DNA of 64,000 nt from Paulinella micropora (lineage: Eukaryota; Cercozoa; Imbricatea; Euglyphida; Paulinellidae), in assembly GCA_019918135.1 (NCBI GenBank), contig WBZZ01003268.1:157501-221500 (forward strand). Direction: 5' to 3'. Of this stretch, positions 43,011 to 52,718 are shown one piece after another. Made by a program: the position numbers and the translations under genes. Below the pieces are notes generated by a model. That model was given only the letters and a program-made list of their open reading frames with translations, was not told where the DNA came from and ran no database searches. Position 1 is the first letter of the stretch. Every line of letters starts with the position of its first letter.

Positions 43011-43048
43011 GTACTACTAGGGTAGCTACAGCATCAACCCGCCGCGAG

Positions 43049-46000
43049 ATGTTGCGCGCAGGCAAGGCTCCCGTCTACGTGGGGCCTACGGAGGATGGAT
43101 ATGGACTGTTCTGTGATGTTCACGAGCTACCTGCCACTTATTCGTTGGGACTGTTACATCCAGGTGGAAGGCTAGTGGGAACTGCCAACAATGCGCATAC
43201 GCAGCATTTCACTATGCGGACGAGCCGTGGGCTGCAGGCAGGCATGCACCCGATTGACAACATCAGCACATCGGCTAGAAACGCAATGCACCTTATCAAT
43301 AGCGCAGCGCGTGGCTTTCAAAGCCAACCGGCCGCGGCCGAGGACGTTCGATTCAACGCTAGGGTGAGCAAGGGTAATGCGTTTGTGACGCTCTCACGTG
43401 CGGTGGGCAGAGACGCAGAGATTTTGTTGAACTACACCCCCAATCCTCATTTGACATTCACGACCAGCCCCAAAATGGCGTATCCTGAATGGATGCAAAA
43501 GGTAGCCTCCAGAAGGGAAAGAATACCTGTATGGTCACTAGAAACTGAGGAAGGTTGCATTTATTTTATTGTGCCTGAGGAGGAGCATCCTATACCTCTG
43601 AGATCTGTATCCTTGGCACAGAATGAGAAGCAGGCTCTACTGGCTTCGGTAGCTGACGGGTTGGACTTACCATCGCTGTCCCGATCGTTGTCATTGCGTC
43701 TCGATCAGAAGGAGAAGCTCTTGGACTCTGTCTTGGCGCCTTCGGACATACCATCGCTGTCCCGATCGTTGTCATTGCGTCTCGATCAGAAGGAGAAGCT
43801 CTTGGACTCTGTCTTGGCGCCTTCGAAGACACTGAAGAGGGAAGATTCTGACATTACAGTTATTGCTCGAACATCATCCGTGCAGTTAAAGACGGAGGAT
43901 TCTGACTTTACCTACATGGCGCGACAATCGAGCTCAACGGACACTGTCGATCCTGCATACCTTCTCAGAGACGTAGGGCTGCCTCCACCTCTAGAGGACG
44001 CGGTTGTTCCTTCTCCCCTTTTACCACAAGAAAACGAATCCGATTCGACTGTGTTTCCTCCTGAGGAGGACGCAACTGAGACTGCCGTGCCTGCCCCGGA
44101 AGATGAGTCGACTGAGGTTGTGTCTGAACAATCTGATCGGTTCGCATTCTTGTCGCACACAGGACGATGAGCCTCCTGCATTAATCGATGAAGAGTTCAC
44201 ACCCACAGGAATCCCGGTATGATTGTATCTTTGTATCCACTGATTGCAGCTTATCCATGGTGTGTCTTTCCCAGGAGTGGATGACTGAGGAGCAAGCGGC
44301 CGATATGGAGGCAGAGGCGCGGGTCCTGGGTACCGGGGAGGAATACGAAACACCTGACGGAGAGACTGCGCGCGATTGGAACATGGAGGATCTGCACTCT
44401 TCAAACGAACCGCTGTTTCAGCTTATGGTGCTGAATATACCGAGGATGAAGCGGAAACGCCGACAGCCAACACGTCCTTATAATAGGATAACGCGACCGG
44501 TTGGCGCCATCAGGCAGCAGCGACCCAAAGCGTTCGGCAAGCAGCTTGGCATGACGTATGCGGAGCTGGACCATCATGTCAAGTCATTCTGCTGCGCAAA
44601 GTGGAAGTGTTACTCCTTTTTGAACACGCTCGACGTAATGGATGCTCGTGCTAAGATTTGTTGTATTTCATTGAGCGAGCTTTACACATGGGTTGTTGGT
44701 CAGCTTGAGGCATTCCAGACCAACAAGGGAACCTTTCAATACTTGTATCAAACTGAGGAGGTATGCAGAACCGCGTGGCAGCGGATCCATGGGGTCGGGG
44801 ATGCGATTGTTAAGAGGGCCCACAGAATGCTCGCTTCTGGTACGAAGGTGTTTGCGAAGTCGTCCACGCCCTATCCTGAGGTCTCGGACATTATCTGCGT
44901 GTTACTCTGCGAGAAGTTTGGAGAATCGCCAGAGATCTGTAGCGACGGGCTCTGGAAATTGCAGACCATGGCAGCGGACGCTGGAGTGCAAGAATACGTC
45001 ATTGGGCACTGGAAAGAAGCTTGCGAGAGGCTTGGTGCATCCCCCCGAGTGGACAGGAATCGGCCTCCTGATCGGAAGACCATCGACATATGTTGGCGAC
45101 AGGATTACAAGCACGTCAAATTCATCCGAGGTACCATCGCGTTTCAATTTGCTAACGAGCGAGAAAAGACAGTCGGCTTCTTGACAATGTTGGTCTAGAT
45201 GGGGACTTTGCTAAAGACGAGATCTGCACAGAACTAGCTGCGGAACATGCAAGGGGCTTCAAGTCCGAGGCGGAGGCCCAGGACTGGCGTCGCCGTAGTC
45301 GGCTGCATCATAAACTGCAACGATCCAACAGGATCTCGATCATGGGAAGAAAGAAAAGTGCACCCAATGATCCTCATTCATTGATCCTATCAGCAGACAT
45401 GAAGCCACCGGTCAAGGTCCCGTCCTGCCGCCGTCTTTCCAAGGACTTCAAGAAGAAGTTTGTTCTGCGCCTCTGTGTGGGTATGGCGACTTGTTACACC
45501 ACAGACACTCATTTCATTGTTTCGTATCTGGAGGGAGCCATTGCCAAAGGGGTCAACGCTAACATTACGATGCTGGCAGCCCTTGTTCACTGGGCTACAT
45601 GGAATCCCGCAACCATGGCTTCGTGGAAGCTGTTTTTCGAATGGGACGGTGGCAGTGAGAACACAGCCTGGCCGTTGCTTGGGTACTGCTGCAAGATAGT
45701 GGACGAAGGCGTCAAAGGTTGGATCGAAACCCACCGCAATCTCAAAGGGCATGGACACGACGGCGACGATCAAGACTTTCGTGTCATGGATATGGGATGG
45801 AAAAGTAGCTTTTTCACCACCAACCTAGCCCAGGCACTCCTGAAGCTTCTGTTGGCGTTCAAGAGCAAGAGGGAACGCTACGTGCTGCTGGTTCTGACCT
45901 GCTGCTATGACTGGCAAAAGTATTTCGCCCCTTGTATGAACAAGTTCTTCAAGCAGTACTCGAAGCCGTTGGCCTGGCGTATTCGCAAGAGGGGCCCGAA

Positions 46001-47534
46001 CGAGCTGCCTACGGCGGAAGTCAAGACGTGGGTAATACTATCCATCAACCTGCTTACCTACCTACCTATCGATCAATGTATTTACCTATTTGCCCGGCTA
46101 AAAATATATTGCTTATTTACATGCAGGGCGATGTCCAGCCGGAGTGGCATGGCGAGGGCGACGACGTCCAGGGCGCTCCGCTCAGCATCTACGTGAGGCG
46201 TCCCGGTATGAAATCATTGCTTCACTGTTATGTGTTGCCTGGATTTTCCATGATGTGCTATACGTTTCTGTGGTATATTGCTTGCAGAGCAAGCTATGCC
46301 CCCGAAGCTTCCTAACGGGATGTTTGCAACACCCCGCCTCAAGAAGGACATCCGAGCTTTGGCGAAGAAGTACTTGAGCCGGGAGGAGATTGACTGGATC
46401 GAGGAAATGCTCGCGAAGAACAATTTGACTCGCCTGCACATCGACGGTGACTATCTGCAAGGCAATCTCCCGGGCAAGCCTGCCCACATGTCGTGCGTTG
46501 ACGCGAAGGGCAAAGAGTGGCGTGTCGAATTTCGTGTCTTGGATGAGCTGCCTCAGAATTTGTGGGAGCTACCACCGGATCGCAAGGCGAAGGTCGATGC
46601 CCTCACTCTTCTCACCGAGGAAGAGCGACTGAACCTTCCCAGAACTTACTTCTGTAATAATCAAGCCCCACCAGCGCACCCACGGTGGGTTGGTGGGAGA
46701 GAACTTACTCCGGAAGAGCGGCGGGCTCAGGATCTGATGATTGCAGCTGCTCAAGCTCCGTGGAAGAAGATCGACGCCCTTCTGAAAGGGGCTGAGAACA
46801 AGGAGTCGTTTGCAGCCAGCCAAATGGTTGTAAAGGAGTTGAAGAGTTGGCTGATGCAGCACGGCGTGGCCACGCAAGACAGAGACAGGAAGGCTTTCAA
46901 GAAGGCCGATCTTGTGGAACGCGCCTGGTCGCACTTTCAAGACTGTGATTGCGGCCTCGAACAAGATGACGATCCTCCTCCACCTGTTCCTCGTCCTCTT
47001 CCTCGTCCTCCCTCTTTCTTCTTCTGCCTCTTTTTCTTCTTCTTCTTCTTCTTCTTCTTCTTCTTCTTCTTCTTCTTCTTCTTCTTCTTCTTTCTTTCTT
47101 TCTTCTTTCTTTTTCTTCTTCATCATCATCATATTTTTGATATTGTAATTCATGCTCGTACCATGTACGTAGGCGGTTCAGAAGCAGATGTAGTTGAAGG
47201 TGCTGGTCGCGGTCGTGGCCGTGGCTGTCGTCGTGGGCGCGGGCGCGGACGTCGGGCTGCGGGTGCCCAGAGAGGCCGCGGAGGACAGAAGCGAGCACGC
47301 AGCGGGGCAGTATCAGGGGAAGCTAAAAGTGAACCACCGCGTCGTCGTCAGCGACAAGAGGAGGCCGTTAACGAAGAACCAGGCCCTGATCCTTGGGTCT
47401 GTAAGTCGTGTCGTTTTTTCAACGAGGAAGGGGGCCCCGAGTGTATTTTATGCAGATGGCCTACCGACCTAGATTCGGATGTCTCCAACACATCTTCGTT
47501 GTCTTCTGAAGACAGTCCCATCCTCAGGGAGTAG
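43049..47534 (+). CDS. SET-DUF7869-SAP-RG-zinc finger transposase
   Basis: Exons 43,049-44,116, 44,163-44,216, 44,275-45,130, 45,199-46,031, 46,127-46,205 and 46,288-47,534 join in phase through GT-AG introns, giving about 1,378 residues. Domains: SET-like, residues about 1-140 (DGYGLFCDV, NAMHLINSAARG, GNAFVTLSRAVGRDAEILLNY); a 27-residue tandem repeat at about 205-260; acidic linker; HTH-like EVCRTAWQRIHGVGDAIVKR; transposase core FFEWDGGSENTAW and KGHGHDGDDQDF (compare DUF7869 D...N and GHTHEDIDQ.F); SAP-like QMVVKELKSWLMQHGVAT; RG-rich GRGRGRGCRRGRGRGRR; RanBP2-type finger WVCKSCRFFNEEGGPECILC. A pyrimidine (TTC) stretch at 47,031-47,125 may be an additional intron. It should cut and join the element's ends in the nucleus; the SET part could methylate chromatin. 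No break seen. Confidence 0.75.
43662..43826 (+). repeat. 81-bp in-frame tandem duplication in the transposase
   Basis: Two nearly identical 81-bp units encode PSLSRSLSLRLDQKEKLLDS twice. The near identity points to a very recent duplication that kept the frame. Confidence 0.9.
47031..47125 (+). repeat. (TTC)n microsatellite in the transposase gene
   Basis: More than 20 TTC units lie between the SAP-like and RG-rich parts. The relative at 62,989-64,000 has a TTC run on its coding strand at the same place, inside a clear intron. Here a phase-1 intron from about 47,001 to 47,172 (3' site TGTACGTAG) is possible, but the 5' site is weak; without splicing it would encode a phenylalanine run. Confidence 0.8.
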
Positions 47535-47699
47535 CCGCCTTCAGTGAATGAAGGTTTGTTTCAACCTTGCACATGTATGATCAGTTTGCAATCATTTGTA
47601 TCATAACATGTACGTAGCTCATCTTGTTTCTAGCTTGCAGGAGCGCTTTGTTTTCTCAGGGAACACCACGTGTTTGTAGATTTGAATTCAATTCGACTT

Positions 47700-47865
47700 A
47701 ATTTGATTCCCCCCCCCCCCACCCGTTTTTTCTCAAGTCTTTTGAAAGGTCGTTTTTCTCAAGTTTATTGAAAGGGAAAGACTCAAGTAAAGAGAAAAAA
47801 GCGCAACACGATTAGTAAGCATTATTAAAGCAAGGATCACTCATTTCATTCAATCCACTTAACTT
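47700..47865. repeat. diverged subterminal duplicate of the inverted repeat
   Basis: TTTTTCTCAAGT, TTGAAAGGGAAA, GCGCAA(A)ACGATTAGTAAGCATT and AAAGCAAGGA in this order repeat the inner part of the right arm (48,105-48,200) in direct orientation, with substitutions. It implies an older arm duplication next to the present arm. Confidence 0.75.
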
Positions 47866-47892
47866 GATTGTCGTTTGATCTTCTGCTGACAT

Positions 47893-48466
47893 GCCCCCCC
47901 CCCCCCACACACACACACACATCGCTATGTCACATGTTTTTCCTAAGTGTGGAGGCAAGCAAAGCAATAATAATAATAAATAATAGCTTAGAATTCATCA
48001 GCACAGCTTCTCCTTTCTTTGTGAGCATGGATTCCGTGAAGCTCGTCATCGGACAGCTTTGTCAGTCCTTGCTGTCACCCCCCCCCCCCTTTCCCTCCTG
48101 TTTCAGTCAGTTTTTCTCAAGTCTGTTGAAAGGGAAATGATAAATTAAATAGAAAACAAGCGCAAAACGATTAGTAAGCATTGTAAAAGCAAGGACCAAT
48201 CATTTAGATCAATGCAATCCGTTCCGGCAGTACGAAATGATAGAAAAATATGTAAAATACATGGTTTTGGACCGGTTCCGACACACCTCCGGAGGTGAAG
48301 TCCAACTGACTTCCGATCAATAAAAACATGTTTCAATATCATTTTAATACATTGCTCAATTAGGTAAATGATTTCTATCGATTTCCTGAATGTTGTGAAA
48401 ATATATGTTTTTGTCATTACAAATTTAGGAAAAAGTGACCCCCCCACCTTGGCCGATTCCTTTGTT
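47893..48466 (-). repeat. right terminal inverted repeat
   Basis: Reverse complement of 37,553-38,130. It ends CCGATTCCTTTGTT and is followed by the target duplication ATATTA. Confidence 0.95.
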
Positions 48467-48472
48467 ATATTA

Positions 48473-49620
48473 TTATTTATTGGAACGACAGGGTTGTTCC
48501 TACCCAAAAGAAGATGGGCTTTAAGCAGAGCATCGTTGAGCTACACTGTTTGGGCGGATTGACGAGGCTACAAAGAAGACGGAGATTTTGACGTACCATG
48601 TAGGTGACAATATACATGTGTCGGCGTCGAAGGAGAGCCGTCGTGAGTACGTCAGCAAGCTCAATCGTGAGTGGGGCAACGTAAAGGACCTTGGGCCAGT
48701 CAAGAAGGTTCTGTCTTTGGAGTTTGGCGTACGTCGTGCAGGGGGAGTGCTGACGATGACTATCCATCAGAGGGAGTACATCGCAACGCTACTGGCTCGG
48801 TTTAAGAGAAGCGATGGGCGCCAATGGATGCCAGCGAAGACGCCGTGGCTGCCAGCTGGATCGAAAATGGAGCCAGCTATGCTAGCGTACTCACCACAGG
48901 AGATCGTTGGTAGCTTTGTGTGGCTGAAGGCTAGTGTGCCGGAGTCGGTTCTGCCACTCAGCGTGCTGGCTGAGCATCAGTCTGATCGGGACAAGTTCGA
49001 TTACCGGGCCGCGGAGCAGCTTCTACGATACTTCCTATTCGTGCAGAATAGGGGGGTGATGTTCTCGTCTGATGGGAACCGCACCTTGGAGGCTGATTCC
49101 GATTCCTCGCTTGGGAACGGGAGTAACATGTACTCGAGGACGGGTGGCGTTGTGAACGGGCCGGTCACGGTGCGTGCGACAACGCAGAAGCATCTAGCAA
49201 CAGGCACTCAAGAGAGCGAGACGTACGCGGCTTCGGAGGTGCTCCACGACTTGGAGGCGGTACGCAACGTCATCAGGTCGATGCCGCGGTCCAACGGCAA
49301 CCCGTTGAAGGCGGAGCTTCTGGCAGTGCCGACTATGAATGTCAACAATCAAGCCACTGTATGCACTGCTCCGAACTCGGTGTTCGGTAAGAGGCGAGGC
49401 ATATTGCGCTGCGGCATCATCATATCACCGAGTCGATAAGGAAGGGGGAGGTTGCCATCAACTGGGTACCTTCTGAGAAAAACCGAGCTGATGTTCTGTC
49501 TAAACGAATTGACAGTCTTTCCCTGTTCAAGAAGGGAGCAGACAGAATCTCTGGTAACGGATCGAAGTAAGACACTTAGAAATAGGCTCTGTACCAGACT
49601 CAGTTCTAATAACTACCTTT
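48473..49620 (+). pseudogene. Copia reverse transcriptase C-terminal part and RNase H (fossil)
   Basis: Main open frame 48,588-49,439. DNIHVSASKESRREYV corresponds to the region around and after the RT catalytic strand. Then come HQREYIATLLARF, ADSDSSLGN with SRTGGVV, and TGTQESETYAAS, the RNase H landmarks of Copia (D, SRT.G, E). Further downstream INWVPSEKNRADVL matches the end of RNase H. It continues the gene interrupted at 37,546. Broken, like the rest of the element. Confidence 0.75.
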
Positions 49621-49627
49621 TGAAATT

Positions 49628-49671
49628 AGGGGGAGCATTGCAGTAAAATAGCTGTTAGATAATTTCAGACG
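49628..49671 (+). repeat. purine tract and 3' LTR stub
   Basis: AGGGGGAGCAT precedes TGCAGTAAAATAGCTG, which repeats the first 33 bp of the 5' LTR before unrelated sequence begins. The remaining LTR is missing. Confidence 0.75.
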
Positions 49672-49854
49672 GGGGTTATTCTTTGTGGTCAGCGAGAGCT
49701 GTCCCTCTGGATGTGGGCAGATAATGTAGTTCTGCATGTCCAGGACCATCAGCGCCCAGCCGGGGGGGAACTCTTTTACCTCCATGGTGGTGAGCGGGCC
49801 GGTAGGGAAACGCTTGCTTAGTCCTTTTACATCCAGGCTGTCCGTGAGTCGCAA
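49672..49854 (-). pseudogene. N-terminal protein fragment cut by the Copia element
   Basis: Starts MRLTDSLDVKGLSKRF and continues with TTMEVKEFPPGWALMVLDM and YIICPHPEG up to the LTR stub. It reads like a conserved small protein but I recognise no family. The other side of the Copia element (before 32,494) carries Sel1 repeats in the opposite direction, so the two flanks do not rejoin one gene and a deletion or rearrangement is likely. Virus-like fossil block by composition. Confidence 0.35.
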
Positions 49855-50115
49855 AACCCCCCCCCCCCCCTCCCCTGCGCTGGCGCGCGCGCGGGGGAGA
49901 CGCCCCCCCCCTCGGCTGCTTGCATGTTTTTCTCACTTTTCTGACAGAGCCAGCAGAAAAACCATTTCCGGAGCAAATCAAATGTATGGTTCGAGCTATT
50001 TTAGACTAGATACAAAGGAGACAAAAGAGGGGTTTGCTCCTCGCGCTTCCAGAGAACCAACGGCGGGAGAGAAGGCTCTCTCTCTCCATGAGTGAAAAAC
50101 ATTGCACCCTAGCTT
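49855..50115. other. spacer
   Basis: Poly-C runs at 49,857-49,872 and 49,903-49,911 flank GCGCGCGC. No gene seen. Confidence 0.5.
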
Positions 50116-51138
50116 ATGTGTGCGGATCCCTTGTGTGACCGAGCAGACAAAGAATTGGGGGCTGCCAAGCTAAAGTTGTGTGCTCGTTGCCGCGTCTTGC
50201 GTTACTGTAGTCGTCTTTGCCAAAAGCGTCATTGGGTAGCTGAGCACCGCGATCTTTGCATACAGGGGGCTCGTCAAAACCCACAATACCTGCGGGCGCT
50301 CAGCGCCATCCAAAGAATTCGGCGGTCGAAGAAGCGACAGGCCACGCTATGGAAGCTAGCACGAACGGACGGCTTGTCAGGCATTGTCGATGCCTGCATG
50401 TATTAGTTGGCCCCGAGAAAAAAGCCTGTCCGTGTACCAACTGACGGAGCAGGACCAGTCCTGACTATAGGTATTCGCAGGCAAGCGCAGCTGAGGCCAG
50501 GGGCCAGGGGTTGTGTGTCCTGGTGGAGGCCTTGTTACAACGGACCTCTCAGAGTAGCGCAGGCGCCGACGACAGCCAACGATGGCACACTACCGTCTTT
50601 TGCTTGATTCTGCCGGAGAGCACAGCGCCCGTTCTGGTTGACAACAACTTAGCTCACGATGACAAAGACCTTCTGATCGGCAGGCCGCGCTGCGGGTTCT
50701 GCGCAAGGCTAGATTCAGGCGACGCGGCTCTGCTCGCCTGCAGCCACTGCCGGCTTTTCTGGTATTGCAACAAAAAATGCCAGGCCCAGCACTGGCGCCA
50801 GGCCCACCAGCGGGTTTGCGCTCCGGGGCAGAGCCTGTCAAGTCTTAGCCATGCAGCTGCCTCAGCGGTTCATGGAGCTTATGCGGCGCCCATGTTTGGA
50901 ACAGGCGGACGAAGCGAAATCAGTGCTCCTGTATGCTGTGCTTGAACTAGCGCGGTTACAGCAGGCGACATTAACTGGATCTGATCCATATTGGTACAAA
51001 CAGGGGCTCAAGCCCTTTTATCGGAGGGTGTGCTGGGCGGGAAAGTGCCTGAACGGCGACCCACGCGGCGCGCTAGAAGCCTGCGTACCTCCGGGACTTC
51101 GAGATGAGGTGCTGGCGCTGTGGCGCGCAGACCGTTAG
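50116..51138 (+). pseudogene. double MYND-finger protein, virus-like fossil
   Basis: Two MYND fingers occur in one direction. The first has CDRADKELGAAKLKLCARC, CSRLCQ and HRDLC; the second has CGFCARLDSGDAALLACSHC, CNKKCQ and HQRVC. Each shows the paired CX2C, CX3C and HX3C ligands. A C-terminal segment (LLYAVLELARLQQATL, WYKQGLKPFYRRVCWAGKCL) follows and ends DEVLALWRADR. The frames look like one gene broken about three times. MYND fingers mediate protein contacts and are frequent in large DNA viruses of protists. The GC content groups it with the virus-like blocks. Confidence 0.6.
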
Positions 51139-51923
51139 CGCGGAGCTTGCTATTGGTTCCAAGATCTTGTCAAACTTTTAATAAATTTTTTTTCTTCTTG
51201 GTGATTTCTTGGCGCTTACAAGGTATGGCCAAAATCTTTCTCTCCTCTCTTCTTCATCTTCTCTGTCACCTCCCTCAGTAGTATAATATCCTTTTTTTAA
51301 TACCATTTTTTCGTGCCCTCAAAATGGCTATTTAAAAAAGGATTGGCTCTCCTATTGCTAGTTTGAACTTTCAATACGAAGCAACAAAACAGCAAAATAA
51401 AAAAACGGAAATTTTGATGAATACGAAAAAGAAAAATAAAGAAATCTCTCTTGCTCTTAATCTCGCTTTTAAATAAAAATAAAAATCAAGCAAAATTTTT
51501 TTCCGCTTTACTTTTACTTTTAAATAAAAGCAAGAAAAAGTTAAAATTTTTTAAGGTTAAAAAAAACACACCATTATCTCCGACATGTCGGAGATTGAGC
51601 ACCGACGGAAAACATATATTATACAATAAGAAAAAACGAATTTATGTCAACTGCGACACTGCGACAAAAAAAGCGAAATTCTGTCGCAGAGGTTGCAACA
51701 CGGCAACACTGCAACACCGCCGTGTTGCGGTGTCGCATGGTGATATTCACGGAAATAGAATTTTCTAGAATTTAAGCCACCAGCCACCTATAAATCCAAT
51801 ATTACCTTAGCCTTTTTTTCTCGCTTACTACTCCTGATATTCTCTGGTTGAATGTCTTCTCTTTTTAACAATTCCTATTTTTTAAATTATCATTTAAGTA
51901 ATAAAAAAATAGGTTAATATACA
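51139..51923. other. boundary of the AT-rich Polinton-like block
   Basis: GC falls sharply near 51,170. The region contains the perfect 18-bp palindrome TCTCCGACATGTCGGAGA at 51,577-51,594 and an inverted pair around CAACACCGCCGTGTTG (51,710-51,725). A 105-codon frame at 51,451-51,768 has no domain and I do not accept it. I could not identify a terminal repeat of the viral element. Confidence 0.5.
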
Positions 51924-52373
51924 ATGAACACGAACAATCTAAGAAAGATTACGAAAGGCGGAATACAGATTAAAAAAAATAAAGTTGTAATAGTTTGGAG
52001 AGAGGATGGAATAACGAAGGAGAAAGCAATAGGAATAAACAACAAGAGAACGAAGGAAGAAGCAGAACAACTAGCAAAAGAATTTTACGAAAACGAAATC
52101 TTAGCAAAATATGAAGAAGATAATAGGAATACTGATTACAATCAACTCAGAAAACAGAAGAGAGCGGAATATGTAAAGGAAAGAAGAAAACAGAAATATA
52201 CCTGTGTATGCGGTAAGGTAATAGGGATATACGGAAAATATCAACACGAAAAATCAGACTTTCATAGAGACCATTTCGCAGAGAAAGAAGAAGTTATGAT
52301 AGGGGGGCATAAAGTTATTCGTATAATTCGTAGAAACGACGACTTGGAAAGATATTATAAAAATCACTCGTGA
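51924..52373 (+). CDS. Polinton-block protein with a zinc-finger-like motif
   Basis: 149 residues, lysine- and glutamate-rich. The C-terminal third has CVCGKVIGIYGKYQHEKSDFH, a CXC...HX6H spacing that resembles the degenerate C2H2 fingers often encoded by virophages and Polinton-like viruses. The middle (KEEAEQLAKEFYENEILAKY) is helical. The start follows AATATACA by a few bases. DNA binding is likely but unproved. Confidence 0.6.
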   Translation: MNTNNLRKITKGGIQIKKNKVVIVWREDGITKEKAIGINNKRTKEEAEQLAKEFYENEILAKYEEDNRNTDYNQLRKQKRAEYVKERRKQKYTCVCGKVIGIYGKYQHEKSDFHRDHFAEKEEVMIGGHKVIRIIRRNDDLERYYKNHS

Positions 52374-52400
52374 TTTGTTATAATAATGTTATAAAAATAA

Positions 52401-52445
52401 AAATGTAAAACCATTTAAAGAAATAAATATTATTACTTATATAAT
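52401..52445 (+). promoter_or_regulatory. 43-bp promoter-like repeat, copy 1
   Basis: AAATGTAAAACCATTTAAAG is followed by AAATAAATATTATTACTTATATA and, two bases later, the ATG of the next gene. The identical block precedes the gene at 52,763. TATATA within 20 bp of a start codon recurs before several other genes of the block (56,236; 56,552; minus strand 58,336). Confidence 0.65.
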
Positions 52446-52718
52446 ATGTCTTCTATAATGATACAAGCGGACAAGGAATTGAAAGAACTATACAACTTAC
52501 ATTTTCCAGAAGCACTAGCTCATGATAGAAGGATTAAGAAATACACTAGAAGAGAAACACTTCAGCGATATAGCAAAGCCTTTAAGTTTTGGGAAGAACA
52601 GAGAAACAAGGCATTAGAGGCTCCAACAATGTTGAATATTCACAAATGGCAAATTTGCGAAGAAGCAATCGCACAACTTAAATTAAGGGTGATGATTGTA
52701 TTAAATAATAAAATGTAA
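52446..52718 (+). CDS. small helical protein, unknown
   Basis: 90 residues, starting MSSIMIQADKELKELY. The sequence is basic and helical (RRETLQRYSKAFKFWEEQR). It has no motif I recognise. It lies between two copies of a promoter-like repeat, with a TATATA element just upstream of the start, which makes it a likely expressed gene of the Polinton-like virus. Confidence 0.55.
   Translation: MSSIMIQADKELKELYNLHFPEALAHDRRIKKYTRRETLQRYSKAFKFWEEQRNKALEAPTMLNIHKWQICEEAIAQLKLRVMIVLNNKM

Larger units (their letters stand above)
41142..43048. promoter_or_regulatory. divergent central region of the transposon
   Basis: The 1.9 kb between the two divergent genes holds a 173-bp duplication (units at 41,891 and 42,064), a CT-rich run (42,170-42,365) and four tandem units of about 155 bp (42,395-43,010). 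It should contain both promoters. No gene seen. Confidence 0.6.
37553..48466. mobile_element. intact 10.9-kb TIR transposon with SET-DUF7869-SAP transposase
   Basis: Inverted repeats of about 575 bp start AACAAAGGAATCGGCC at 37,553 and end with its complement at 48,466. They are flanked by the direct repeat ATATTA (37,547-37,552 and 48,467-48,472), a 6-bp target duplication in the Copia reverse transcriptase gene. Inside are two divergent spliced genes (38,405-41,141 minus; 43,049-47,534 plus) separated by a four-unit tandem repeat. The arms are nearly identical and the transposase frame is open throughout its exons, so the insertion is recent and could be autonomous. Two relatives are in the window (20,691-26,245 and from 62,414). 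I do not recognise the superfamily. Confidence 0.9.
32494..49671 (+). mobile_element. Copia-type LTR retrotransposon, broken, with nested insertion
   Basis: Parts in order: 5' LTR (32,494-32,788), primer-site-like GTGGTTTATGAG, Gag with zinc knuckle, MYND-finger region, aspartic protease, integrase, reverse transcriptase start, an unrelated 10.9-kb DNA transposon (37,553-48,466), reverse transcriptase end with RNase H, a GGGGGAG purine tract and a stub of the 3' LTR. Protease-integrase-RT order marks it as Ty1/copia. Roughly six breaks besides the nested insertion. It landed in a Sel1-repeat gene. The 3' LTR stub (about 33 bp) differs from the 5' LTR at one base, so the element is not very old, but the stub is too short to date it. 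Confidence 0.85.

Noticed and set aside
46912-47153. Poly-serine and poly-glutamate frames over the TTC run
   Set aside because: They are alternative readings of the microsatellite within the transposase gene.
51451-51768. Plus-strand lysine-rich frame of 105 codons in the AT-rich border
   Set aside because: It runs over the palindrome and hairpin region, has no domain, and translates A-rich spacer.
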